DNA from: an uncultured Chlorobiota bacterium
GTDB taxonomy: Bacteria > Bacteroidota > Ignavibacteria > UBA10030 > UBA6906
Reading direction: 5' to 3'
NCBI GenBank assembly: GCA_900696645.1
Contig: CAADGV010000027.1
Span: forward strand, 1 to 19,637
Length of the DNA stretch: 19,637 nucleotides
Shown: positions 1 to 7,174 of the stretch, piece after piece
Position numbering within the stretch: the first letter of the stretch is position 1
Layout: each line of letters opens with the position of its first letter
Made by a program: the position numbers and the translations under genes
Notes under the pieces: generated by a model
The model's database searches: none
Seen by the model: only the letters and a program-made list of their open reading frames with translations
Told to the model about the DNA's origin: nothing

Positions 1-141
1 ACTCTGTTGATCAACGGAGAGGATGTCGAGAACATGCCGGCACCCGAACGACCGTCCGTTGCCTGCCGCTACTATTTGAACGGAATTCCATCACCGGAAG
101 CAATCCGCTCCAGAATTGAGCAACACCGCTTAGAGGGGTGA
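1..141 (+). CDS. C-terminal end of a thioredoxin-like protein (5' truncated by the window edge)
   Basis: Frame 1 is open from the first base to TGA at 139-141, giving 46 residues of a protein whose start lies outside the window. The visible part opens with TLLINGEDVENMPAPERP, continues with VACRYYLNGIPSP and ends in a basic helix. The pattern 'T-L-L-I-N-G-x-D-V ... C-R-x-Y ... G-x-P-S' resembles the C-terminus of small thioredoxin/glutaredoxin-like proteins found with metal- or mercury-resistance genes, where the TLLING strand precedes the cis-proline loop region. The next start (ATG 146) lies 4 bases after the stop, so it was probably the first gene of a small redox operon with the CxxC fragment that follows. 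The family call rests on a short stretch; a DUF2703-type protein is an alternative. Confidence 0.45.
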   Translation, partial: TLLINGEDVENMPAPERPSVACRYYLNGIPSPEAIRSRIEQHRLEG

Positions 142-145
142 TGTC

Positions 146-316
146 ATGATCTCCGTAAAACTGCTTGGCTCCGGCTGCACAAAGTGCAAGATGCTGGAAC
201 AAAGGCCCCTCCGAAGAAATCCGAAGAGTCGCCATTCCGTACGGCAATCCTACTCACGAGATCCTTCAGGAAGCCAAGAACAGCTACAGCTTGATATTGT
301 GGGAAGTCAAGCATGA
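146..316 (+). pseudogene. Small CxxC redox protein (thioredoxin/TM0996-like), only the N-terminus intact
   Basis: ATG at 146 opens with MISVKLLGSGCTKCKMLE. This is the first beta strand and the C-x-x-C active site (Cys-11, Cys-14) of the roughly 75-80-residue 'small redox-active disulfide' thioredoxin-like family, often next to permeases and metal-response genes. After codon 18 (about 199) the frame continues to TGA at 314-316 but the residues are Arg/Ser/Gln-rich and unlike any thioredoxin fold. From the same point another frame gives a recognisable universal-stress-protein tail. The simplest reading is a deletion that joined the first 54 bases of this gene to the 3' part of a neighbour. The N-terminal match is clear; the product is almost certainly non-functional. 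Confidence 0.6.
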
Positions 317-378
317 GGTTTATGAACGAGTTGTTCATAGGTAGTGCCACAACCAAAATCGAGTCCCTCTTGGCCTGA
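198..378 (+). pseudogene. Universal stress protein C-terminal remnant, frameshifted
   Basis: In frame 3 from about 198 the residues EEIRRVAIPYGNPTHEIL and QEAKNSYSLIL match the part of universal stress proteins (UspA fold) around the G-x-P-x-x-E-I-L nucleotide-loop strand and the following helix. At about 300 the similarity jumps to frame 1, where GKSSMRFMNELFIGSATTKI leads to TGA at 376-378. This is the usual G-x-(9)-(I/L)-G-S-x-T terminal element. Skipping one T near base 300 restores a continuous tail, so a one-base insertion (or two-base loss) is the likely lesion. The N-terminal half of a normal 140-160-residue UspA protein is missing. Both segments align to the same family in the right order, which makes chance unlikely. 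An assembly or sequencing error at 300 is possible but would not explain the missing 5' part. Confidence 0.6.
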
Positions 379-541
379 AGGACTGTTGCAGAAGTCCCGC
401 TCACGGTTAGTCCTGATGGAAAACGCCCTTGCCGACGCGGGAAAGAAGAACTTTGGCATCTGTATTCGCTGCGGGCAGAACATTCCGCGGGGGCACATTC
501 TCCTCATGCCCGAAAGCAAAAAGTGTGTACGCTGCGCTTGA
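344..541 (+). CDS. TraR/DksA-type C4 zinc-finger protein, N-terminally shortened (probably a remnant)
   Basis: The 65-residue frame ends in FGICIRCGQNIPRGHILLMP followed by ESKKCVRCA. This is the four-cysteine zinc finger of the TraR/DksA family (C-x2-C, 17 residues, C-x2-C, with the conserved G-x-C-x-x-C-G-x-x-I-P and M-P). DksA-like proteins bind the secondary channel of RNA polymerase through an N-terminal coiled coil carrying acidic tip residues. Here only about one helix (from LLQKSRS, codon 14) precedes the finger, whereas family members are usually 70-150 residues with a longer coiled coil. The first 13 codons overlap the stress-protein remnant in another frame and are probably not native. 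An internal ATG at 416 would leave only the finger. The zinc-finger match is secure; function is doubtful. Confidence 0.55.
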   Translation: MPQPKSSPSWPEGLLQKSRSRLVLMENALADAGKKNFGICIRCGQNIPRGHILLMPESKKCVRCA

Positions 542-835
542 GGCAGATTTAGCAGGAACGTTCAGCAGTATGCAGCCACCTGAGCCTCTCGCCTGCTTTG
601 TCAATGTTGCTGAGGTAAACGGCCTTTGGTTCATTAAAGAAGATTCGAAGACGACGGCGTGGATAAGGTGATTTCGCCTTATGGCCGAGTATTCGAATCC
701 TATCGGGCCCAATATCTTGGCCGAGGTCGCGGCGCAGAGAATTCAAGAACACGATACGGGGAGGGAAGAAAAGGGTGGAATATTCAACCAAGTAATCCTA
801 CATTTATCATCAGTGAAACGAAATCACCAGCAAAC
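542..835 (+). other. Gap without a convincing gene
   Basis: About 290 bases between the zinc-finger frame and the transporter. Short open stretches exist on the + strand (for example the second half of 429-671, and 681-914) but have no recognisable motif and no good start with a ribosome-binding site. The only local structure is an 8-base-pair stem, ATAAGGTG / CGCCTTAT with a four-base ATTT loop, at 663-682. It is not followed by a T-run on either strand, so it does not look like an intrinsic terminator. Confidence 0.4.
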
Positions 836-1603
836 ATGCATACAGAAGTCGTTACCATTCTTAGCCTCGGTTTCTTTCTCGGACTTAAGCATGCCCTCGA
901 CGCAGACCATTTAGTCGCCATTACGACTATGGTAAGCGACGGAAAGGGGATTCTCCAATCATCAATCATCGGGGCCCTCTGGGGTTTCGGACACACTCTG
1001 GCATTAGTAATCGTGGGGTCATTCGTTATTGCGCTTGGTGTGCAAATACCGGAGAACGTCGCCTTGTTGCTGGAGTTGGGAGTTGCAGCAATGCTCATTA
1101 TCCTCGGCGTACATGTCCTGATAAAGCTCTTCCGTGGCGATACGCTTCATGTACATACACATGCCCACCACGGAAGAACCCACATCCACCCTCACACACA
1201 CCCGCATACTGCAGAACACTCTCATGATAAGGGCGCATCGCATCATGAAAGTGTCCCAGGCAATCTGCTACAGCGTATCTTGTCGCACGTTTCAGCGGGC
1301 AAGAGGTCGATTCTCATCGGTATAGTTCACGGAATGGCAGGAAGCGCTGCCCTGATGCTCGTTGTACTCGCCACAATTTCATCAACCAATTTGGCGATAG
1401 CCTACATCGCCGTCTTTGGAGTCGGATCGATTGGGGGAATGATGTTGATGAGCACGGCAATAGGCCTTCCGTTTATGCTCTCAGCAGCGCGTTCGCGGAT
1501 ATTCAATATTGTTGTTCGGGGAATTGCAGGCGTGGTCAGCGTTGCTTTCGGCCTGTTTCTGGGATGGCATATTGGATTTGTTGAGGGGCTCTTCCTGCCA
1601 TAG
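836..1603 (+). CDS. NicO/UreH-type nickel/cobalt transporter with His-rich loop
   Basis: A 255-residue inner-membrane protein likely to move Ni2+ or Co2+ across the membrane; NicO/UreH/RcnA relatives act in metal import for urease or hydrogenase, or in efflux. Near the N-terminus is the signature H-x4-D-H (His-19 to His-25 in KHALDADHLVAI) of nickel/cobalt permeases, then WGFGHT and hydrophobic segments at about 35-60, 65-90 and three more in the last 100 residues. Residues about 105-135 form a cytoplasmic-type loop very rich in His (HVHTHAHHGRTHIHPHTHPH), a common metal-chelating feature. The frame is open back to 659, but those 59 residues are hydrophilic and unlike the family, so ATG 836 is preferred; the ribosome-binding site is weak. 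It converges on the histidine kinase gene 20 bases away. Direction of transport cannot be told. Confidence 0.85.
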   Translation: MHTEVVTILSLGFFLGLKHALDADHLVAITTMVSDGKGILQSSIIGALWGFGHTLALVIVGSFVIALGVQIPENVALLLELGVAAMLIILGVHVLIKLFRGDTLHVHTHAHHGRTHIHPHTHPHTAEHSHDKGASHHESVPGNLLQRILSHVSAGKRSILIGIVHGMAGSAALMLVVLATISSTNLAIAYIAVFGVGSIGGMMLMSTAIGLPFMLSAARSRIFNIVVRGIAGVVSVAFGLFLGWHIGFVEGLFLP

Positions 1604-1623
1604 AAGTGCCGAACAGAAATCCT

Positions 1624-2916
1624 TCAATCTGGTAAGGGAAACGTAAGCGTGAACGTCGTGCCCTCACCCTGTCGCGAGTCTACCCTTATACTCCCACCAT
1701 GGTTTTCCACAATCTGACGGCAGACAAGTAACCCGTATCCATGACCGTCGACCTTGGTTGTCACCTTTTCAGCAAACAACTTTGGCAGGATGGACTCGTC
1801 GATACCGGGACCGCTGTCTTCTACCTTGAGAATTGCGACACGGTTCGTAGGATTGACTTCGGTAACAAACCGGATGTCCGCATCGGCGCGGGCTTCCACG
1901 ATATTGTTCACCAAATTCAGCAATACTTGCTGAATCTGATCGATGTCCAGGTTCAGCAGGGGGATATTCTCCGCCAAAGAACACGAAATTTTGTTGGACC
2001 TGAATTTGGGAATAAACCTCATGAAATCGGCAAAGTCGGATGTAATTTTGTTCAGGCAACGAGGCGCAAGATTCACGGCAGAGTGAGGACGACTGAGGAG
2101 ATTTGTGGAGAACTTTTCAATCTTCCGGACGCCGCCGATTGCATTTTCAATAATCCCGCTTAGCTCATCTGGTGTTACTGAACCAATACGCATCCGCAAA
2201 CGCTGCAAGCTGAGCAGTACCACTGAAACAAGATTCTTCAGTTCGTGACTTACTTCCGAAGCTAATTCTCCTTTCATCGCCATCCGCTCGGACTGGATAA
2301 TGTGCAGATGCGCCTGTCTCAGATCCTCATATGCCTCCTTGAGATTGGCATAGAGTTGCGCGTTGCGAATGGCGATGGCTGCCTGCCCGACAAGGATTTC
2401 AAACAGGGAGAGGATTTCGCCTTTGTCGACCGACTGGATGTGCTTGCTGTCCACATACAGTACTCCGATCTTCTCCTCTTGAGTCTTGAGAAGACTGCAG
2501 ATAATCGTCTGCAACTCAAGACTGAGAATACTTTTTCGGCTTTCGAAGCGCTGATCCGTGAGGGCACTTTCGATGCAAATGGATTCGCCGGTGTTGTACA
2601 CATCCTCAAGCACGCTGGAGCTGACCTGGATATTTTCGGCTTGCAGTGATTCCCCGCGTGCATTACGACCAATGACATAGGCAAGTTTGCCTGCTTCGTT
2701 GGTGAGCATAAGGAAGCCGCGGTCGGCCCTCACAATACGGATTGCCTCATCTGTAACGTGTTCCAGCACCTGTGAGAGTTCGAGCGAACTGTTGATCTTG
2801 CGAACAACGTTCAGGATCATTTCCAGATCGTGAACTCTCGTCTGCGCACTATCTCCTGCTTCCTCACTTTCGTGGTGCGCAACACGATCACTCTTGATGA
2901 GTTCCTCGAGTTTCAT
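1624..2916 (-). CDS. GAF-domain sensor histidine kinase (HK1), paralogue of the kinase at 5218-6564
   Basis: A 430-residue kinase with no signal peptide or membrane segment, so probably cytoplasmic. A short N-terminal linker leads to a GAF sensor domain (about 45-188), a connecting helix (about 190-215), the phosphoacceptor H-box with His-224 in EVSHELKNLV, and a HATPase domain. The latter has N-box QQVLLNLVNN, G1 DSGPGID and G2 GHGYGLLVC, followed by the C-terminal beta strands. Such proteins autophosphorylate on His and pass phosphate to a receiver Asp. ATG 2916 follows a G-rich ribosome-binding site (GGGGGGAT, 10 bases upstream). It lies 30 bases after the TPR gene on the same strand, so the two are probably co-transcribed. 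In the GAF core it has CSLLKT where the paralogue has CSPLQT. The ligand is unknown and no matching intact receiver is encoded in the window. Confidence 0.9.
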   Translation of the reverse strand: MKLEELIKSDRVAHHESEEAGDSAQTRVHDLEMILNVVRKINSSLELSQVLEHVTDEAIRIVRADRGFLMLTNEAGKLAYVIGRNARGESLQAENIQVSSSVLEDVYNTGESICIESALTDQRFESRKSILSLELQTIICSLLKTQEEKIGVLYVDSKHIQSVDKGEILSLFEILVGQAAIAIRNAQLYANLKEAYEDLRQAHLHIIQSERMAMKGELASEVSHELKNLVSVVLLSLQRLRMRIGSVTPDELSGIIENAIGGVRKIEKFSTNLLSRPHSAVNLAPRCLNKITSDFADFMRFIPKFRSNKISCSLAENIPLLNLDIDQIQQVLLNLVNNIVEARADADIRFVTEVNPTNRVAILKVEDSGPGIDESILPKLFAEKVTTKVDGHGYGLLVCRQIVENHGGSIRVDSRQGEGTTFTLTFPLPD

Positions 2917-2946
2917 GGATTGAATATCCCCCCATTTTGGTAAGTT

Positions 2947-4098
2947 CTAACGACACGCTTTTTGCATCATGCAAAGCCCCGATGGCCTGGAATGTCGGAG
3001 GCTCTTTTCCAATGCGATACGGGCTCCGCTCTTCTTGTCGCTGCACGCGTACAAAATGCCAAGTTGCCGACAACACTCCGCAACCCCGTACCGGTTCTCC
3101 ATTGCCTGATTGATCGACAGGCTTGTGCGGAAATACCATTCGGCAAGCTCTAAGCGTTTCTCACTCCGATAAATTTTGCCCTTCAGCAGAAACAGGTCGG
3201 CGGCATGTATTCTGTTGTCATGCGTTGAGAGCGCCTCACGCGCCTGGTTTGCGAATGTCAATGACGCCTTCATGTCTCCCAATTCAAACAGTATAATCGC
3301 TCTTCCCAGATTCGAAAGTCCTTGGAACGTTGGACTGCTGGCTTTCTTACCGAGAGATGCTGTTCGGTCGAATTGGCGTGCTGCATCCCCGAACGAACGC
3401 TTTGCGAGAAATGCCATGCCGATTCTGTAATGCAACAAAGCCAGCCGTGCCGGGTCGCCTACCTCTTCGAAGTGGGACCTGGCACGGTGGTAGGAGCTTA
3501 GCGCGGCATCGTAATCGCCGAGCAGACTTGACACAACCCCAAGATTCATCTGTGCGATGCCCGAATCGACCACTTCGTTAAAGTGCTCGAATGATTGCAG
3601 TGCGTGCCTGATATATGACTTTGCCCGTTTAATTTTCCCTCTCAACGCGTAGCTCAAACCCAGAATATTCTCCACCCTCCCTGCTGCAACAGGTATGTTG
3701 AGTTGTTGGTAGATTCTTCTCCCGCGTTCAAAGTCGGCGATTGCTTCACGCCATTTCCCCTGCGTTTTGTACACATCCGCCCTTTGCAATAGCGCTTCGG
3801 CAAGGAGGCTGAGGGAACACCCACTTGACCACCGGTCCAACCCCAAGTTGTACAACTCCTCGGCCCGGGAGGCATCCCCGAGATCCCTATAATAATTCCC
3901 GATGGATATGACAAGCCTGAAAAAATCTTCCTTCTCCATCGATTCACTCCACAGTTTGAGAAATCCGTCGGGCAGACCGGAGTTCCCCTGCAACGCTTCT
4001 TGCAGGCCGGGCATATCCGAACCTTCAAAAGGGTTGCCCGTGTTGTGAATTGGTGAATCGATTCTTATCAACCTTGGCATCATTCCCGTCGGTGACAT
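2947..4098 (-). CDS. TPR-repeat protein, probable signalling scaffold
   Basis: A 383-residue soluble protein made almost entirely of tetratricopeptide repeats from about residue 60 to 370. Examples include units with A-x-x-x-Y-x-x-A (DYDAALSSYHRARSHFEEVG), RVENILGLSYALRGKIKRAK and LAEWYFRTSLSINQAMENRY. The first 50 residues are non-repetitive, with no signal peptide. TPR arrays bind partner proteins and have no catalytic activity. The repeats resemble those in the C-terminal half of the large Ser/Thr kinase at 8606-12298. ATG 4098 is used; ATG 4083 is an in-frame alternative and neither has a strong ribosome-binding site. The gene lies downstream of a sigma-54-type promoter candidate (4264-4279) and a leader with two hairpins, and 30 bases upstream of HK1. 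A role as adaptor or regulator of HK1 is inferred from position only. Confidence 0.85.
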   Translation of the reverse strand: MSPTGMMPRLIRIDSPIHNTGNPFEGSDMPGLQEALQGNSGLPDGFLKLWSESMEKEDFFRLVISIGNYYRDLGDASRAEELYNLGLDRWSSGCSLSLLAEALLQRADVYKTQGKWREAIADFERGRRIYQQLNIPVAAGRVENILGLSYALRGKIKRAKSYIRHALQSFEHFNEVVDSGIAQMNLGVVSSLLGDYDAALSSYHRARSHFEEVGDPARLALLHYRIGMAFLAKRSFGDAARQFDRTASLGKKASSPTFQGLSNLGRAIILFELGDMKASLTFANQAREALSTHDNRIHAADLFLLKGKIYRSEKRLELAEWYFRTSLSINQAMENRYGVAECCRQLGILYACSDKKSGARIALEKSLRHSRPSGLCMMQKACR

Positions 4099-4142
4099 TA
4101 TTGTTCATGCCTTGCAGAGCAACATCGATGTAATGAACTTTA

Positions 4143-4201
4143 CACTCAAGCACTGAGTGGCAGAGGCTCTCGGGGGGCAGATTCCTGTGCTCGGGAATCT
4201 G
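4143..4201 (-). promoter_or_regulatory. Two adjacent hairpins in the presumed 5' leader of the TPR-HK1 transcript
   Basis: Two perfect inverted repeats lie close together. CACTCA / TGAGTG (4143-4148 and 4154-4159) has a 5-base loop. CAGATTCC / GGAATCTG (4178-4185 and 4194-4201) has an 8-base loop. If transcription starts at about 4253, both would be in the untranslated leader, 45-105 bases before the TPR start codon. Neither is followed by a T-run on the - strand, so they are not typical terminators. They could affect RNA stability or bind a protein; this is inference. Confidence 0.4.
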
Positions 4202-4263
4202 AGGCAAGTGGAGATCGAGTCGTGACTAGACTACCCGATCCCTCTCTTGCGAAGGAAACAACG

Positions 4264-4279
4264 TGCAAGCAATATGCCA
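4264..4279 (-). promoter_or_regulatory. Sigma-54 (-24/-12) promoter candidate for the TPR-HK1 pair
   Basis: Read on the - strand the site is TGGCATATTGCTTGCA. The sigma-54 consensus is TGGCAC-(G)-N4-TTGCA. The GG at -25/-24 (4278-4277) and GC at -13/-12 (4266-4265) have the required 12-base offset, and TGGCA and TTGCA are both exact. Predicted start about 4253, giving a leader of about 155 bases to ATG 4098. An inverted repeat (4312-4327) lies about 35-50 bases further upstream, where an activator could bind, and the window itself encodes a sigma-54 activator. Confidence 0.6.
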
Positions 4280-4311
4280 GTATTATCGTAGAAGGGTAAC
4301 TCGCAGAAAAC

Positions 4312-4327
4312 TGCCGTTAACTCGGCA
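4312..4327. promoter_or_regulatory. Inverted repeat TGCCG-N6-CGGCA upstream of the -24/-12 site
   Basis: TGCCGTTAACTCGGCA has perfect 5-base arms with a 6-base spacer and sits 33-48 bases upstream of the -24 element. The same pentamer TGCCG recurs twice at 7073-7077 and 7084-7088 in the other long intergenic region of the locus. It is a possible operator for the activator at 7175-8596. The arms are short, so chance is not excluded. Confidence 0.3.
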
Positions 4328-4463
4328 ATAATTCACTATCTGGTAGGAGTGAAAGGAAGCTGATTGCTACGTTTTGATTCAGATTGGTTGTATTGCTGGA
4401 ACATTATGTTACACCCACAGCGTCAAACAGTTACACCGATGCCCACACTCCTGTCTGGCTTGT

Positions 4464-5249
4464 CTAATCAAGGCATCTTTTCTGAGGCACAACCACTCTC
4501 GCAGCAACAACCGAGATGTTGTCTTCGCTGTGATTTGTACCGGCTTGGTGGATGAGTCTCACCACAACCTGATCGAAATCGGTGGTGTCGAGAGTATTCT
4601 GAATTTCCATATCAGAAACGACAGATGTCAGGCCATCAGAGCAAAGAACAAGAGTATCTCCTGCTGCAATATCGCCGGAATAGAGATGCGGCTGTATGTT
4701 CCTTTGAGGACCTATGGCCTGCGTAAGTACATGAGACAGGTTGCGAACACCGGGGCTGAAAGGATTAAAATACATACTGTCCATTGCATGGTCCCGACTG
4801 ACCATTTGAAGAGTGCCGTTGCGAAACAAATATGCACGGCTATCGCCTACATTCACAACAACAAGAGTACTGCCGATAATCACAGCAGCCACTGCCGTTG
4901 TACCGATACCTTTCTTTCCGTAAGTCCTCCTCCCCTCTTCATAGACAAGGCGGTTCATTTCGACCATCGACTCGGCCAGACACTCCTGCACATTCGGGTT
5001 TGGGTTCTCAAGATAAATCCATGGCAACAGCGAAGTGACCATCGCGCTTGCATGCTCACCGGCTTCCATCCCCCCCATGCCGTCTGCGACTACCAGAAGC
5101 GTCCCTTTTTCCGGCACACCTTGATCTGAGTAGTTGACGACTGTCAGGCTATCTTCGTTACGATCACGAACAGGGCCCTTCTCGCTTGTGCAAACGAATT
5201 GAACGACAAACTGTTTTTCACTGGCAATAGCGTGTGTTGAATTCAACAT
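4464..5249 (-). CDS. PP2C-family Ser/Thr protein phosphatase
   Basis: A 261-residue metal-dependent phosphatase that removes phosphate from Ser/Thr residues and is the usual counterpart of bacterial Hanks-type kinases. All core PP2C motifs are present: RDRNED (Asp-33), VADGMGG (Asp-56, Gly-57), GIGTTAV (about 114-120), VGDSRAY (135-140), LCSDGLT (Asp-205) and the final metal ligand in EDNISVV (Asp-243, Asn-244). There is no membrane segment or extra domain. The start ATG 5249 lies inside the end of the HK2 gene (32-base overlap) with no good ribosome-binding site, pointing to translational coupling. The natural substrate in this locus would be the kinase encoded at 8606-12298 or its targets, which is an inference. 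It lies within the size range of stand-alone phosphatases such as PrpC/Stp. Confidence 0.92.
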   Translation of the reverse strand: MLNSTHAIASEKQFVVQFVCTSEKGPVRDRNEDSLTVVNYSDQGVPEKGTLLVVADGMGGMEAGEHASAMVTSLLPWIYLENPNPNVQECLAESMVEMNRLVYEEGRRTYGKKGIGTTAVAAVIIGSTLVVVNVGDSRAYLFRNGTLQMVSRDHAMDSMYFNPFSPGVRNLSHVLTQAIGPQRNIQPHLYSGDIAAGDTLVLCSDGLTSVVSDMEIQNTLDTTDFDQVVVRLIHQAGTNHSEDNISVVAARVVVPQKRCLD

Positions 5250-6564
5250 GAGAATCAGCGTGATCCGGTTTGTTTTGTGAAACCGGGAGCGAGATGACGA
5301 ACACTACTCCCTCCCCTTTTTTTGATTGAACTGAGATCGTCCCTCCATGCCCTTCAATAATCTGCCTACAGATTGGAAGTCCGTAGCCGTGGCCATCAAC
5401 CTTCGTTGTGATCTTTTCCGTGAACAGACGGTTAAGAATGGCCTCATCTATGCCGGGACCGTTGTCCTTGACAAGAAGTCGCACCATATTCGCCGCGGCA
5501 TCATGTTCCGTCTGCAGTGTGATTGCCGCAAACGGATCGGCTTCGACACTATTGTTAACAAGGTTGAGAAGCACCTGCTGAATCTGATCGGTATCAAGAT
5601 CAACGACCGGTATCTCATCGCTCAGAACGGCTTGGATACTGTTCCGCTTGAATTTGGGCAAGAACATCACAAATTCGACAAAATCAGAGGCAACCTTGTT
5701 CAGACTGCCGGGCACCAGTTTCGATGAACTCGGACGTCTGCTCAGAAGGCTCTTAGAAAACCCCTCAATCTTACGTGCACCCGTGATGGTCTTTTCAATC
5801 AACCCGCTGATTTCATCAATTGATACATTGCCGGATTTTCGTTGCATGAGCTCGAGGTTCAGCAACACCACGGCTACGAGGTTTTTCAGTTCGTGGCTAA
5901 CTTCGGCGGCAAGCTCGCCTTTCATCGCCATGCGTTCGGACTGGATTATGTACTGGTTCGCCTGCTTCAGTTCTTCATACGTCCGTTTGAGGTTGTCATA
6001 CAGACGGGCATTGTTTATTGCAATTGCGGCCTGCCCGGCAAGAATCTCGAATACGCTCAGGATTTCGTCTTTCTCGACAGCCTGAATGAACTTGCTGTCG
6101 ACATAAATGACGCCGATTTTCTGATCATGAGTCTGCAAAGGGCTGCAGATAATCGTCTGCAACTCAAGATTCATGATGCTTTGTCGCCTCTCGAACCGCT
6201 CGTCATTCAGGGCATTCTCAATGCACAACGATTCGCCTGTCGCAAACACATCCTCCAGCACAGTGGAACTCACCTGAAAACTTTCGGCTCGAATCGATTC
6301 GCCATTGGCGTTTCTGCCTATAACGAATTCGAGTCTACCCCCGCTATTTGCAAGCATCAGGAATCCCCGCTCGGCCGTTGCCAGTCTGATTGCTTCATCG
6401 GTAACAAGCTCAAGCACTTCATTCAGTTCAAGAGATGTATTGATCTTCCGAACGATATTGAGGATGGTCTCAATATCGCGGACGGTCGATCGTGGCGGCG
6501 GATCAATCACATCGACCGGCGCTTCAACCGTAAGGCTCTGCCGCATCAGATCGTCAAGATTCAT
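5218..6564 (-). CDS. GAF-domain sensor histidine kinase (HK2), paralogue of HK1
   Basis: A 448-residue cytoplasmic kinase with the same layout as HK1: GAF (about 45-188), helix, H-box with His-224 in EVSHELKNLV, N-box QQVLLNLVNNSVEA, G1 DNGPGID and G2 GHGYGLPIC. It has a 20-residue C-terminal tail absent from HK1. The two align without gaps from residue 34 through the H-box; over residues 34-93 I count 18 differences in 60 positions. ATG 6564 has a good ribosome-binding site (GAGGTG, 5 bases upstream). The PP2C gene starts inside its 3' end, so the two are produced together. Upstream is a 610-base gap with only weak promoter candidates. As with HK1, no intact receiver partner is in the window; the pseudo-receiver of the sigma-54 activator lacks the acidic pair. 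Confidence 0.9.
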   Translation of the reverse strand: MNLDDLMRQSLTVEAPVDVIDPPPRSTVRDIETILNIVRKINTSLELNEVLELVTDEAIRLATAERGFLMLANSGGRLEFVIGRNANGESIRAESFQVSSTVLEDVFATGESLCIENALNDERFERRQSIMNLELQTIICSPLQTHDQKIGVIYVDSKFIQAVEKDEILSVFEILAGQAAIAINNARLYDNLKRTYEELKQANQYIIQSERMAMKGELAAEVSHELKNLVAVVLLNLELMQRKSGNVSIDEISGLIEKTITGARKIEGFSKSLLSRRPSSSKLVPGSLNKVASDFVEFVMFLPKFKRNSIQAVLSDEIPVVDLDTDQIQQVLLNLVNNSVEADPFAAITLQTEHDAAANMVRLLVKDNGPGIDEAILNRLFTEKITTKVDGHGYGLPICRQIIEGHGGTISVQSKKGEGVVFVISLPVSQNKPDHADSHVEFNTRYCQ

Positions 6565-7174
6565 AGCAACACCTCACTACTGTGCATCTCTGAAGTCCAT
6601 ATCTGTGTTCCGGTTCTTCCAACAGGAAACAGACAAACACCACAGGCCATTTCTGTTCCCCACAAGGGACACATCCATTGGCTCAATTCTTCTCCCCATT
6701 TTGTTGATATTGACTCGTCACTTCTTGTCATCGCCGACGAAAAACGAAGTTGCATCTCGGCGCGGTAACAAATCCTCCGGGCATTGCAGCCCGCCAAACC
6801 ACGGCACATTGTTACTACGGGAAGATTTCTGCGCGACTCAACCCGCTGCCTCCAATGCAACGTTCAGTCTCTTGGGGGAAAGAGCATACTGCGAGGCGTA
6901 AGGGGATCAATTCACACCTCTGTAATCACTATTCGTGTTACCATCTGTATGCCACAATGGGGGAAGGCGGTATTGGGGTATGATAGGAAAGAGGTGACGA
7001 TAACTGCTTGTTATAATGAGGCTTACACGGACTCAGAAATCAAATGCAGTTGTTGGAGATATGCGAACCGAGTGCCGACATCGTGCCGTCGGTAAACTCT
7101 GCGAAAAGAGGAAGGAATTTTCTACAATCGACTTCTGATTGCCTCTGTTGAAACGGTAAGCTTTGCTGACAGTC
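6565..7174. other. 610-base intergenic region with no convincing gene
   Basis: No frame here has a plausible protein on either strand. A 99-codon - strand frame (6561-6860) touches the HK2 start with an ATGA overlap but is rich in Cys, Trp, Met and Arg with no motif. A small inverted repeat ATAAC-TGCTT-GTTAT sits near 7000-7014, and two TGCCG copies with -24/-12-like spacing lie at 7062-7088. No intrinsic terminator is evident after the activator gene, so HK2-PP2C might still be reached by read-through. Confidence 0.45.
7062..7089 (-). promoter_or_regulatory. Tandem, overlapping -24/-12-like elements (weak)
   Basis: On the - strand, CGGCACGATGTCGGCA (7089-7074) and CGGCACTCGGTTCGCA (7077-7062) each carry GGCAC with a GC exactly 12 bases on, as sigma-54 promoters require. 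Both lack the first T and deviate in the TT of the -12 box. Downstream is HK2, but about 490 bases away. They might equally be copies of an activator site containing TGCCG/CGGCA. Confidence 0.25.

Noticed and set aside
429-671. 80-codon + strand frame overlapping the zinc-finger remnant, ending in a plausible-looking FVNVAEVNGLWFIKED stretch
   Set aside because: Its first half is the zinc-finger sequence read in the wrong frame. The second half matches nothing I recognise and has no start of its own. It could be another gene remnant but cannot be supported.
4025-4207. 60-codon - strand frame upstream of the TPR gene
   Set aside because: It lies over the leader hairpins and the TPR start, has no motif and no ribosome-binding site.
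6646-6660. A -24/-12-like site (GGAACAGAAATGGC on the - strand) about 80 bases before HK2
   Set aside because: The spacing is right, but only part of the consensus is present, and such partial matches are common by chance.
6561-6860. A 99-codon - strand frame ending in an ATGA overlap with the HK2 start
   Set aside because: The composition is Cys/Trp/Met/Arg-rich with no motif, there is no good ribosome-binding site at the start, and no internal start looks protein-like. The ATGA overlap comes from the HK2 start itself.
7012-7017. TATAAT on the + strand in the intergenic gap
   Set aside because: There is no acceptable -35 box at 16-18 bases and no + strand gene follows.
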